Program-made: the position numbers and the translations under genes | Part shown: positions 34,303-42,312 of the stretch, piece by piece | Position numbering within the stretch: position 1 is the stretch's first letter | How the letters are laid out: each line of letters opens with the position of its first letter | Source: Halalkalibacter suaedae | GTDB taxonomy: Bacteria > Bacillota > Bacilli > Bacillales > Bacillaceae_D | NCBI RefSeq assembly: GCF_017939705.1 | Contig: NZ_JAGKSQ010000003.1 | Span: 124,001 to 188,000 of the forward strand | DNA: 64,000 nt | Direction: 5' to 3' | Notes under the pieces: model-generated | Database searches by the model: none | What the model was told of the DNA's origin: nothing | The model's input: the letters and a program-made list of their open reading frames with translations, nothing else

Positions 34303-35910
34303 TTACATAAAGCTTCGTTGAATTAAGCGTTTAATCCTAGCCAATAACTCGTCTAACTTAAAAGGCTTCGTCACATAATCATCTGCTCCCATTTCAAGAG
34401 CTTGTACCACTTCTTTTTCATTATTGCGAGCCGTTAACATTAGAATAACTATTTGAGCTTCAGGGTACTCAGCTCTTAATTTTGTAACCAACTCGAGACC
34501 ATCAATCCTCGGCATAATTCGATCCAAAATAATAATATGACGTTCTCGAGGCTTATACCAATCAGATTTCAGGAATGCTTCTCCGTCCCGAAAACTTAAC
34601 GAGTTGATCTTGACCCCTTTAACATTAAGCTGTTGGATATTTTCACTTAGAATTTGTCTAATAATCGGATCATCATCGACAACATAAACATGAACATGAT
34701 TATGCATCTTCTTGACTGTATTATGATCAGAGACCGCAATTTGATTGCGTCCATTCCCCTTCGCTTCATATAATGCTTGATCGGCTTCTTCAATTAAAGA
34801 TTGAATTGATGTTGCAGCTTCCTTCATTTCAGTTAAGCCACCTGAAAACGAAAGATGAAACATCCCTTCATTTACTTTAAAAGGAACTTCATGAAAATCG
34901 ACTAGAAAGCGTTTAAGGAAGTTCATGGCCTGTTCCTTTGTCGTATGAGGAAAAATAACTAGAAATTCCTCTCCACCTAATCGAAAGACTAGATCAAGCT
35001 TTCTTTTTGATTCATTTAAAAACTCGACAAACTTCACTAAGACCTTGTCTCCAATATTATGACCATACTGATCATTTACTTGTTTAAAATGATCAAGATC
35101 AAGTAAAGCAAGAGCAAAGGGTTCATTATATCTATGGTACGCCTCAATCAGACGGTTTGACTCAATTTCTAAAAAGCGTCTTGAAAAAGCACCTGTTAAT
35201 TCATCAATCATCACTGAATTCTGAACCATTTTTCTAAGCTTCAATCTATTCTCTAAGCGAACAAGAAAGGATTCCTTGACTAAAGGTTTCTTAAAATAAT
35301 CGCTAACGCCTTTTCGATATGCTTCAAGCTCGATTTTGTCATCAGCTTCTCCCGTAATCATCATAACTGGTATAAACTCTTTAGAGGCCTTTTCCATTAG
35401 CTGGTCGAGTAACCGAAATGAGACCACATCAGGCATGACTAAATCAAGAATAATACAATCTGGTCGCTGATTCATGTAGATTTGTAGCCCTTTTTCGCCT
35501 GAGAGTGCTGCAAGTACAACATATCCCTTACCTTCAAGTAATCTTTTCATAAAGTCAACAAAATAATGATCATCATCAATTAAAAGAATCAATGGTTTGA
35601 GATCGTTGATAACTGCTGGTGACTCATCCTCCATTTCTAATTGCTCTGTTGGCTCTTCATTGCCCCCAATAAGACCAACTAATAGTGGCTCGATTTCCTC
35701 ATAAGACCAATGTGCTTTATCTTGCTTCTTAACATACGCTAATTGATCTTTGGCAATATCCGCAAATTCATGAAGTCCGATCGTCCCACCTGTACCAACA
35801 ACTGTATGAAAAAACCTAACCACATCATTCTGATCAACGACTCCTGCTTGTTGCCATTTAGAGATTGTTTCTTCCATACGCTCAATGAATTTTAATTGAT
35901 ACCGTTCCAT
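34303..35910 (-). CDS. HPt-REC-GGDEF-REC diguanylate cyclase
   Basis: 535 residues. N-terminal HPt-like domain with FFHTVVGTGGTIGL (His about 34), receiver 1 (about 108-225; LIDDD, CIILDLVMPD, FKKPL), GGDEF domain (about 230-400) with intact RLGGEEFLVIF and an I-site RKLD exactly 5 residues before it, and receiver 2 (about 410-530; VVDDD, IIILDRIMPRIDG, TKPFKL). Expected to make c-di-GMP under phosphorelay control with product inhibition. First gene of the leftward five-gene operon. Confidence 0.9.
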   Translation of the reverse strand: MERYQLKFIERMEETISKWQQAGVVDQNDVVRFFHTVVGTGGTIGLHEFADIAKDQLAYVKKQDKAHWSYEEIEPLLVGLIGGNEEPTEQLEMEDESPAVINDLKPLILLIDDDHYFVDFMKRLLEGKGYVVLAALSGEKGLQIYMNQRPDCIILDLVMPDVVSFRLLDQLMEKASKEFIPVMMITGEADDKIELEAYRKGVSDYFKKPLVKESFLVRLENRLKLRKMVQNSVMIDELTGAFSRRFLEIESNRLIEAYHRYNEPFALALLDLDHFKQVNDQYGHNIGDKVLVKFVEFLNESKRKLDLVFRLGGEEFLVIFPHTTKEQAMNFLKRFLVDFHEVPFKVNEGMFHLSFSGGLTEMKEAATSIQSLIEEADQALYEAKGNGRNQIAVSDHNTVKKMHNHVHVYVVDDDPIIRQILSENIQQLNVKGVKINSLSFRDGEAFLKSDWYKPRERHIIILDRIMPRIDGLELVTKLRAEYPEAQIVILMLTARNNEKEVVQALEMGADDYVTKPFKLDELLARIKRLIQRSFM

Positions 35911-36017
35911 TTAGTTCTCCTTTTCCCCAGACCTTCTTATGAATAGTAATATGTATAAGTAGTATAACGGAATTCTACAGGATTCGACTAATATTAACAA
36001 TAGGCTAAACCTAATGA

Positions 36018-36060
36018 AAAGGGGTTTCTCAAAAATGCAAACACTTTTGAGATACCCCTA
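36018..36060 (-). terminator. Terminator downstream of the asparagine synthetase remnant
   Basis: Minus-strand AGGGGTATCTCAAAA / TTTTTGAGAAACCCCTTTTC hairpin between the fragment at 36198 and the GGDEF gene. Confidence 0.75.
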
Positions 36061-36197
36061 AGAATACAGAGATCAAATTAATTTTAATAACACGTTTAAT
36101 AATTAATTTAACCCCTCAAATTAGAAACTATCCTAAGGCCTACCAACTTCAAAGTATTTAGCTTCGAAGTCATATATATCTTTAGACATATAAGAGC

Positions 36198-36908
36198 CTA
36201 TTCCTTTATTTTGACATTATATTTTGTTAACCAATAGTCCATTTGAATAAAATGAGCCAATAGTTGTGGACCTGCCATTAATTGCCCAAAATATGGCTGG
36301 CCAGTTGGAAAGCCTCCGGAGTCAGCGATTTCCTTTAATGCATCTTTGTTGATAAATTCAAATATGGCTGCATCCTTTTGGGCTAATATATCCTGCATTC
36401 CTTTTTGAACTGCTGCTGTGTAGTTCGGATGATAAGTCTTTGGATATGGACTCTTTTTTCGATACAGGACATCATGTGGTAGCAATCCTTCTAGTGCTTT
36501 TCTTAAAATTCCTTTTTCACGCCCTTCAAGACGCTTCATTTCCCATGGGATGTTCCAGACATACTCAACTAATCGATGATCAGAAAATGGTACACGGACC
36601 TCAAGACTAGCTCCCATACTCATTCTGTCTTTGCGGTCAAGGAGATTCGTCATAAACCAAATGATATTTAGGTAGGATATCTCTCGACGTCTGGCCTCTT
36701 CAGGAGAATCACCATCAAACCTAGGAGTTTCTTTAATTGTTTCTTTATAGCGATCATACACATATTGCTTTAAGTTTAGTTTCTTCTTCCATTTATCATT
36801 AAGTAAATTCTCTCTCTCATCTATCGAACGCATCCAAGGAAATCCATCAATGTACATGACTTCCCCTAAGTAAAACATAATACAGGTTAAGTAAATGTTG
36901 ATACATCA
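36198..36908 (-). pseudogene. Asparagine synthetase (AsnO/AsnB type), C-terminal fragment
   Basis: The 226-residue frame (ATG 36878) matches only the last third of ~610-residue asparagine synthetases: DRKDRMSMGASLEVRVPFSD, RLVEYVWNIPWEMK, EGREKGILRKALEG, YRKKSPYPKTYHPNY. The glutaminase domain and the ATP pyrophosphatase P-loop are absent. The frame is closed upstream by TGA at about 36909. A perfect 9-bp inverted repeat (36894-36915) sits at the break. Not expected to be active. Confidence 0.85.
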
Positions 36909-37276
36909 ACATTTTCAGCCTTTGCAATTCCATAGGTTATTATCAAGGTTCCTCTGTTCTGTTTTTTCTGTTCCTTCATTAATATAGAACAATAGTATTA
37001 GTGTGACCGCTTGAATGAGTTGACACAGCTTTTCTTGAGAAAATGAAACACTTTTTTTCAGTTTAGACTTCCATTTTTTTGAAAAAGTGTGTGTGATGGT
37101 TATAACGATAATATAAGCACTGTTTGTCTTTACATTATCTACGTGCACAAAAAGTGTAGATAAACTAAACTAATAATTATGCACATTAACAAAGTTGTAC
37201 TTGTTGCACTACCTGGCAGAATAGAGCAATAACCAATTGGTAATACGTGGTAACTTGTATTAAAGGGGGAGTTATC
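36909..37276. other. Non-coding interval
   Basis: AT-rich, no convincing gene; a 77-codon minus-strand frame here has no ribosome binding site and unlikely composition. Contains the leader of the small gene at 37277. Confidence 0.4.
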
Positions 37277-37503
37277 TTGGATACATCAATGTTTAATAGT
37301 ATCGTTGGGTTTTTAATACCATTGATACTAATTATAGCTTCTGTTTATTTGACAATAAAAATCAATTATCTAAAAAGGTTTACACCAACTATAATGCTTG
37401 TGTTGTTGGCTATTTTAGTTTTTTAGTTCCACCAATTCTTGCCTCTTTTGACGTAATTGGGGAAGGTTTTGGTATAGCAATTATAACTGCTTATTCTCAT
37501 TAG
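37277..37503 (+). pseudogene. Small membrane protein gene with a -1 frame break
   Basis: TTG start after AAAGGGGGA; 49 codons (MDTSMFNSIVGFLIPLILII, then SVYLTIKINYLKRF) to TAG at 37424. At the T6 run just before the stop (GTT TTT TAG), the -1 frame continues as LVPPILASFDVIGEG and FGIAIITAYSH to TAG 37501, restoring a sensible ~75-residue protein with two to three hydrophobic segments. Either a one-base loss in the homopolymer or slippage on TTTTTT. A 12-bp perfect hairpin (37489-37515) carries the final stop in its loop. Confidence 0.6.
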
Positions 37504-37515
37504 ATGAGAATAAGC
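37489..37515 (+). terminator. Perfect hairpin around the final stop codon
   Basis: GCTTATTCTCAT-TAG-ATGAGAATAAGC: 12-bp perfect stem, 3-nt loop. No T run follows, so terminator function is uncertain. Confidence 0.5.
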
Positions 37516-37702
37516 ATTCCAGTACAAAGAATCGAACATCATCCATCTTTTCTTGATTATAACGTTTTAACCCTATGTCACTCCGTATATCAAAATACAC
37601 CTTTCGTTCCTTATTCGGAAAGCAAGTGCCTAAAAGTGCAATGAAACGAATCCGTTAAGGAAAAGAATGATAAAAAACGACAAGTATACGAAAATAGCCA
37701 TT

Positions 37703-37745
37703 AAAAGAGACTTCTTCACCATGTAAACGGTGTAAGAAGTCTTTT
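37703..37745 (-). terminator. Terminator of the 37756-38313 gene
   Basis: Minus-strand AAAAGACTTCTTACACC / GGTGAAGAAGTCTCTTTT stem-loop 11 bp after the stop. Confidence 0.8.
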
Positions 37746-37755
37746 CAGGAAAATA

Positions 37756-38313
37756 TTAAAGAGTTGGTTGTTTCTTTCTTATAAAGAAAAAGAGCGGACC
37801 GAGTATCGAAATCCTATATAATGGTGCTTTAAATCTAAGTAAGAAAAACAGCAAGGTCGGAGCACTTATTTTCCAGATAAGCAAAGGTTTCTTTGTGTAA
37901 ATATAGCCGAACGTAAACAGAAAAATATACATGAGCCATGACCAGAATATGTTCCAGCCATTTTTAAAGAAGATCATTTTTGTTTTTAATCCAAGAAATT
38001 CACAGAAAGCACATTTAAAAGACCATTTGAGGATATGTTTAATCTGTGAAGCTACATTCTCTTGTGGAAGGTTTTTCATGCATAATAAGAACAGCAAAGG
38101 GGTGATAAAGTAGATGTGAATAATGCGTAATTCCTTTAAATTCAAACTATTGGACTGAAACTCCCACAGGATACGCCGTTTAAAAAAATAGTAATAAGAC
38201 GAATTAACAAACGCAATGTATATTAGTGCTTTGAGAAACTTAGGAAGAAGTCGCCAGGTTTTATTTCGGAAATTTAAATGGATTAGGAATGTAGATAGAA
38301 TGATATGCCTCAT
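37756..38313 (-). CDS. Integral membrane protein, unknown function
   Basis: 185 residues, very hydrophobic and aromatic, about four to five membrane segments (about 28-45, 66-82, 115-135, 142-160), many Lys/Arg at segment ends. AAAGGATCATGAC is upstream. No family named with confidence; it resembles small Bacillus membrane proteins of the CBO0543 kind in size and rhythm. Has its own terminator. Confidence 0.6.
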   Translation of the reverse strand: MRHIILSTFLIHLNFRNKTWRLLPKFLKALIYIAFVNSSYYYFFKRRILWEFQSNSLNLKELRIIHIYFITPLLFLLCMKNLPQENVASQIKHILKWSFKCAFCEFLGLKTKMIFFKNGWNIFWSWLMYIFLFTFGYIYTKKPLLIWKISAPTLLFFLLRFKAPLYRISILGPLFFFIRKKQPTL

Positions 38314-38671
38314 GTCATGATCCTTTCAACCGTTATAGGCTAATACAGCAATAGGATATGCATTATTCTCATTAATAATGTAGATAAGATAAATGTAAGA
38401 AGGTAAAGAGTTACAGGTTGTTGGAAATAAGACATTTTAACTAACGAAGAAAAAATGTCACCTAATACCACTATATATGGGCTAGCTAATAGAAACTATT
38501 CCTTATTACGTATTTTAAGAAAGTGATGGCGTTGTCATAACGGAGCTCCATTTGCTTATTGAACTATGTAGCTGAATATGATCAAATGGAATAATATACC
38601 TATAAAATAAGGGGTTACTATGTTATTTTATGTTCAACCTAAGATGAGACAGTATTAGGGAGGAATGCTCT
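38314..38671. other. Intergenic region upstream of the DUF3231 gene
   Basis: Contains a 7-bp perfect inverted repeat CATTATT-ctcatt-AATAATG (38361-38380). TGAATA (about 38573) and TATACCTA (about 38597) could form a sporulation-type promoter, but the match is weak. Confidence 0.3.
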
Positions 38672-39682
38672 ATGCCAGAAAAACCTGCAATTACGTCATC
38701 AGAACTAGGTACGTTATGGCTTACTTATCAACAAAAAACAATGATTTTACGAATGTTAGAATATTTTATAGAAAAAGCCGATGACGAAAAAGCAAAGGAT
38801 ATTATGACAAATTTATATGGAGAAATTGATCTTTATATTGGTAAAATAACGGAAATTTTTAAAGATGAAGGTGCTGTCATTCCAGTCGGTTTTTCAGCTC
38901 AAGATGTCAACAAAGATGTGCCGAAATTATATGCTAATGGATTCGATATAATGTTTGTTCGTCTATTAAAAGAAATTAGTATGGCCATGCATTCATTAAA
39001 TATAACGATGGCATATCGAGAAGATGTTGTAATGATTTTTGATGGACTTACTGCCATTACCCAAAAGTATTACAATCTTTGCACACAATATTTGCTTGAA
39101 AAAGGGATGCTTGCTCGACCTCCTTATGTCTCAATGCCAAATTCAGTTGAGTTTGTTAAAGATACAAACTATTTAGGCGGACTCGCCATTAATCCATTTA
39201 GTGTAAAACGGACATTAAATACGGTAGAAGTTGCTCATCTTCATCATGCAATTGAATCAAATCTCACGGGGATGCAGCTGATTACTGGTTTTGCTCAATG
39301 TGCAAATGAAAAAGAAGTAAAAACCTTCTTCAATGAAGGGACAGAACTCGCTAAAAGTATTATAAAGGAATTAAGCGAAGTCTTACTCCAAAGTAATGTA
39401 CAAACCCCTGAAGTATCGGGTGGTAATCCAACTCGTTCAACGGTCGCTCCTTTTTCTGATAAACTTATGATGTATTGTACAAGTTTATTTTGTAGTTTTT
39501 CTATGGGAAGCAACTCACTAGGAACTGCTTTTAGTTTACGAAATGATTTACCAGCAAAAATGGCTATTTTTATGAAAGATATCTTTGAATATGCTCATAA
39601 AGGTGCAAAAATAATGATTAACAATGGTTGGATGGAAGAGCCGCCTCAGATGGAAGAACGAAAGCAAATAATTAATAAATAA
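38672..39682 (+). CDS. DUF3231 family protein
   Basis: 336 residues, soluble, largely helical, two similar halves of ~165 residues (TSSELGTLWLTYQQKTMILRM and VEVAHLHHAIESNLTGMQLI start each; helices with His/Glu spacing like ferritin-like bundles). Conserved SSELGTLW and IYIGKITEIF-type segments mark DUF3231, widespread in Bacillus, function unknown. GGGAGGAAT precedes the ATG; terminator follows directly. Confidence 0.82.
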   Translation: MPEKPAITSSELGTLWLTYQQKTMILRMLEYFIEKADDEKAKDIMTNLYGEIDLYIGKITEIFKDEGAVIPVGFSAQDVNKDVPKLYANGFDIMFVRLLKEISMAMHSLNITMAYREDVVMIFDGLTAITQKYYNLCTQYLLEKGMLARPPYVSMPNSVEFVKDTNYLGGLAINPFSVKRTLNTVEVAHLHHAIESNLTGMQLITGFAQCANEKEVKTFFNEGTELAKSIIKELSEVLLQSNVQTPEVSGGNPTRSTVAPFSDKLMMYCTSLFCSFSMGSNSLGTAFSLRNDLPAKMAIFMKDIFEYAHKGAKIMINNGWMEEPPQMEERKQIINK

Positions 39683-39690
39683 AAATTCTA

Positions 39691-39726
39691 AACACTTGAG
39701 GTGGAATTTTTCTCAAGTGTTTTTTA
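39691..39726 (+). terminator. Terminator of the DUF3231 gene
   Basis: AACACTTGAG / CTCAAGTGTTTTTT hairpin 9 bp after the stop. Confidence 0.92.
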
Positions 39727-39855
39727 GTTATTGAACGGGTGGCTTACGTTGAAGAAGGAAATCCGAAAGAACAACAGTGCATTCAAACAACGTCTCTTTT
39801 GACTAACTTTGTGAAGGAATGTACTTAAACAAACGGGTAGCGTTAGTTGAACAAG

Positions 39856-39899
39856 AAAGGACATAACATATTAGTCATATAAAATATGTTATGTCCTTT
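39856..39899. terminator. Long perfect hairpin at the host/prophage border
   Basis: 17-bp perfect stem (39856-39872 / 39883-39899), 10-nt loop, T-rich on the right. Terminates the leftward WYL gene (stop at 39936) or rightward readthrough; also a candidate landmark of the left prophage end. Confidence 0.7.
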
Positions 39900-39935
39900 A
39901 ATTTATTTATCTTTTTTAAAATTAGGTCTTGGTAA

Positions 39936-40235
39936 TTAATATCCCACTCGGTATTTTGCCTGAAACGCTATAAGCAGCTTGCGTTGCTGCACTTTGCGAT
40001 TAGCATATGCGAGAGGGTTGCTAGTTATGCATGGCTTTTTCTTGATGTCAGCAGATAGAATACTTTCTATTTTAAACATCCTTTTTTGTTTTCTAAAATA
40101 ACAGTAGCCAATAATATGATCTGCGTTGTAAGAATTAATGGTAACAAACCTTTGAGAGATTGAACCGTTCCCATCCATATATATTATTTGTATAGGTTGA
40201 CGGTTTTCTAAACTCACTTCAAACAAGCATCTCAT
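39936..40235 (-). CDS. Small WYL-domain protein
   Basis: 99 residues consisting of one WYL-like Sm-fold domain: IQIIYMDGNGSISQRFV (about 16-32) and IIGYCYFRKQKRMFKIESIL (about 41-60), followed by a basic tail (NRKVQQRKL). WYL domains sense ligands or nucleic acids in prophage and defence regulators. GAAAGGAG precedes the start. It follows the LexA-type gene by 2 bp, so the two are one operon. Confidence 0.78.
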   Translation of the reverse strand: MRCLFEVSLENRQPIQIIYMDGNGSISQRFVTINSYNADHIIGYCYFRKQKRMFKIESILSADIKKKPCITSNPLAYANRKVQQRKLLIAFQAKYRVGY

Positions 40236-40237
40236 AA

Positions 40238-40456
40238 TTAAGCTCCTTTCAATACACGTAATGTTCTAGGCTTCGATTCTATCCAATCAACATATCCCTT
40301 TTCCTTTAACGTCACTAAATAACGATGTGTGGTTGAAGGAGAACTATGTTCCAATAACGCTCCTAGTTCTCTAGAAGATGGTGCGAAACTATGTTTAGCT
40401 ATAAACGCCACAATACATGTAAGGACCTGCTTCTGCTTTAATGTAAGTTCCTTCAT
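40238..40456 (-). CDS. Stand-alone LexA-type DNA-binding domain protein
   Basis: 72 residues from ATG 40456 (GAGGGTG upstream). ELTLKQKQVLTCIVAFIAKH, APSSRELGALLEHSSPSTTH and GYVDWIESKPRTLRVLK match the N-terminal winged helix of LexA. The S24 autoprotease/dimerisation half is absent, so RecA-stimulated self-cleavage cannot occur. Probable repressor of the divergent promoters next to it, which contain SOS-box-like sites; perhaps WYL partner acts as sensor. Confidence 0.85.
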   Translation of the reverse strand: MKELTLKQKQVLTCIVAFIAKHSFAPSSRELGALLEHSSPSTTHRYLVTLKEKGYVDWIESKPRTLRVLKGA

Positions 40457-40486
40457 AAGAAACACCCTCTATTCATCTTTTATTAC

Positions 40487-40546
40487 ATTATATACGAACG
40501 TACATTCTAATTTCAAGTTGAGAAAGAACATTAGTTCGTATATAAT
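40487..40546. promoter_or_regulatory. Divergent promoters with SOS-box-like operators
   Basis: Rightward: TTGAGA (40518-40523), 17 bp, TATAAT (40541-40546). Leftward: TTGAAA (minus strand 40511-40516), 18 bp, TATAAT (40487-40492). Box 1 CGAACGTACATTCT (40495-40508) has 8 of 10, box 2 AGAACATTAGTTCG (40525-40538) 9 of 10 defined positions of CGAAC-N4-GTTCG, one in each spacer. The whole region is a large imperfect inverted repeat. Confidence 0.78.
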
Positions 40547-40568
40547 CAACTTAAAAAGAGGTGAAAAA

Positions 40569-40736
40569 ATGCTAACCGTAAATACTAGAGGAAATACTGG
40601 ACTTATCCATACAGATGATCACTTTATTATTATAGTGAACGGAAAGATGACAGAGCGTTTTGAATTCACAATAGAAAATATAGATGCTGCACTAACGGTA
40701 TTAAACAAAAGTATGAAATCAAACGAAAAAGTCTAG
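40569..40736 (+). CDS. Small phage protein, unknown function
   Basis: 55 residues from ATG 40569 (AAGAGGTG upstream), MLTVNTRGNTGLIHT ... IDAALTVLNKS. Hydrophilic beta/alpha composition, no recognised family. First gene to the right of the LexA-type switch, 9 bp before the next. Confidence 0.65.
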   Translation: MLTVNTRGNTGLIHTDDHFIIIVNGKMTERFEFTIENIDAALTVLNKSMKSNEKV

Positions 40737-40745
40737 GGTGATGAT

Positions 40746-41105
40746 ATGCACATCAAACCAGAGGAATTGAAGCTAGCAAGATTATTTATCTATTTACCAA
40801 TGGCCAGAAAAGTGATGGAGAAGGATCTAACAAAAGTAAATGCAGCAGGATTTAAGTTTAGTGAGCCTTACACAGAGATGATAGAAGGATGTATCGAGCG
40901 GATCGGCAAGGAGATATACAAAATAAAACGCGATTTGAATAAGATTGGATTGAAGGTATATGCTAAAGATCGGGTCCAGGGTGATTTGTTTGTAAGGTAT
41001 CTTGTTAAGTGTAGAGGTTTTGAGCAAGAGATGGCTATTCTTAGCGAAGTCATGAAGAATTCAGTCAGAGACATTATTATTAATTATATGGCTTTCAGGA
41101 GTTAA
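40746..41105 (+). CDS. Conserved phage protein, unknown function
   Basis: 119 residues, helical and basic: MHIKPEELKLARLFIYLPMA at the N-terminus, KRDLNKIGLKVY in the middle. AGGGTGATG precedes it. Belongs to a type of small protein seen in Bacillus prophages, function not known. Its 3' end overlaps by 45 bp a convergent small gene. Confidence 0.65.
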   Translation: MHIKPEELKLARLFIYLPMARKVMEKDLTKVNAAGFKFSEPYTEMIEGCIERIGKEIYKIKRDLNKIGLKVYAKDRVQGDLFVRYLVKCRGFEQEMAILSEVMKNSVRDIIINYMAFRS

Positions 41106-41213
41106 GTTAAGATGTTGTTGCACTAACCATTCAACAAGGTCCTTTTCATTCTCTTTTATCTCCCTCCCTATCTTATCCTCTAAATCTCTAATAAATTGCT
41201 CTTTATTCAACAT
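41061..41213 (-). CDS. 50-residue small protein, unknown function
   Basis: MLNKEQFIRDLEDKIGREIK then ENEKDLVEWLVQQHLNLTPE. Predicted helical, charged. A perfect AAGGAGG lies 8 nt before the ATG, and TTGATA-N17-TATATT forms a promoter on the minus strand, so it is probably real. Antisense overlap with the end of the 40746-41105 gene. An inverted repeat (GGTTAATTCC at 41214-41223, GGAATAATTAACC at about 41250-41262) flanks its -10. Confidence 0.6.
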   Translation of the reverse strand: MLNKEQFIRDLEDKIGREIKENEKDLVEWLVQQHLNLTPESHIINNNVSD

Positions 41214-41337
41214 GGTTAATTCCTCCTTTTAATTACAATATAATAGGAATAATTAACCATATCAATAGCAAAACTGTAAATAATTTGTTAATTAAGTAAT
41301 AACATAAGCCCCCACGCGAAGTGAGGGCATTTTGTTT

Positions 41338-42312
41338 TTATAGACCGATGTGTTTCCTTACTTGTTCGGCGGTATCGAAGCGATTTTTGCCACTTAAAAC
41401 AGTAAATTTGTCTGCCTTCAAACCGTCTTTGCTACCACCGATTACAAAAAGCTCCTTCGCCATTTGTTGTTTAGAAGCTAGTGTATGACTAACCACCGGT
41501 GCTCCTAATTTATTCATAGCCATCTCTGCTGCAGGGTAATCGGCAGATGAGTTAATAACAATTGCTTTCTCTAACATAAATGGTTCCTCCTTTTTTGGTG
41601 TAGACTGTGGTTTATTTGCTTCAATTAAACTTTTAATCTTATTTAGGGTTTGTTGACCGGCAATCCCATCTACAGCCAGGTTGTACCTTGCCTGAAATGC
41701 TTTTGTCGCCTCTTCTGTTTCTTTGCCAAAGTCTCCATCTGCTCCGAACCGAGGTAATTTCTCACCCAATGTGATGAGGTCCTTTTGTAATGAAGTGACC
41801 AATGATCCCTTGCACGTATAAAGAGAGCAATCCCTACCAAGTGTGGTTGAAGACGGGAGAGGTTGATTGCTACTAGGTGGCTTCACACCTACACGAAGCT
41901 GAGCAGTCGTTAAACCAAAAGTGTGTTGAAAGTGAGGGTAATCTTTAAAGCTAGTCCAACTACCGCCCCATTCTAAACCTAACGCTTCACCGATAGCTCC
42001 CATCCGTCTCCAACGATTATCTACTGTCCAGTTAGCTGATCCATCTGAATTCAGAACCACAAAATCGATAGCCAATCCAAAATTATGATACGAATAACCG
42101 CCTTTTGCATTAGTCACAATTGATCCTGTAGCAGTTCGACCTTTTGCGTATAGTGCGTTCTGTTCTGAGATGGTACGCAACCCATGAGTGATTTGAACAT
42201 AAATTCCTTCTTTGTGACAACGACGAACAATTTCTAAACCCCGCTCAGCAATGTAAGAGTGAACATTCGCCAAATGGCGTTGACTTCGTTCGATTAATGT
42301 ATTTAAATTCAT
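41338..42312 (-). CDS. Prophage endolysin (M15 peptidase + PG-binding + CWB2)
   Basis: 324 residues. Domain 1 (about 1-135): D,D-carboxypeptidase/L-Ala-D-Glu peptidase of the VanY/CwlK type with zinc ligands in SYHNFGLAIDFV and HFQHTF. Domain 2 (about 160-235): peptidoglycan-binding_1 repeat (VTSLQKDLITLGEKLPRFGA, TEEATKAFQ). Domain 3 (about 245-324): cell-wall-binding repeat 2 type (YPAAEMAMNKLGAPVVS, LFVIGGSKDGL). Degrades host peptidoglycan at lysis; last gene of the late operon, directly after the holin genes. Confidence 0.9.
   Translation of the reverse strand: MNLNTLIERSQRHLANVHSYIAERGLEIVRRCHKEGIYVQITHGLRTISEQNALYAKGRTATGSIVTNAKGGYSYHNFGLAIDFVVLNSDGSANWTVDNRWRRMGAIGEALGLEWGGSWTSFKDYPHFQHTFGLTTAQLRVGVKPPSSNQPLPSSTTLGRDCSLYTCKGSLVTSLQKDLITLGEKLPRFGADGDFGKETEEATKAFQARYNLAVDGIAGQQTLNKIKSLIEANKPQSTPKKEEPFMLEKAIVINSSADYPAAEMAMNKLGAPVVSHTLASKQQMAKELFVIGGSKDGLKADKFTVLSGKNRFDTAEQVRKHIGL

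Noticed and set aside
36915-37148. 77-codon minus-strand ORF
   Set aside because: No ribosome binding site, no similarity recognised, AT-rich random-looking translation.
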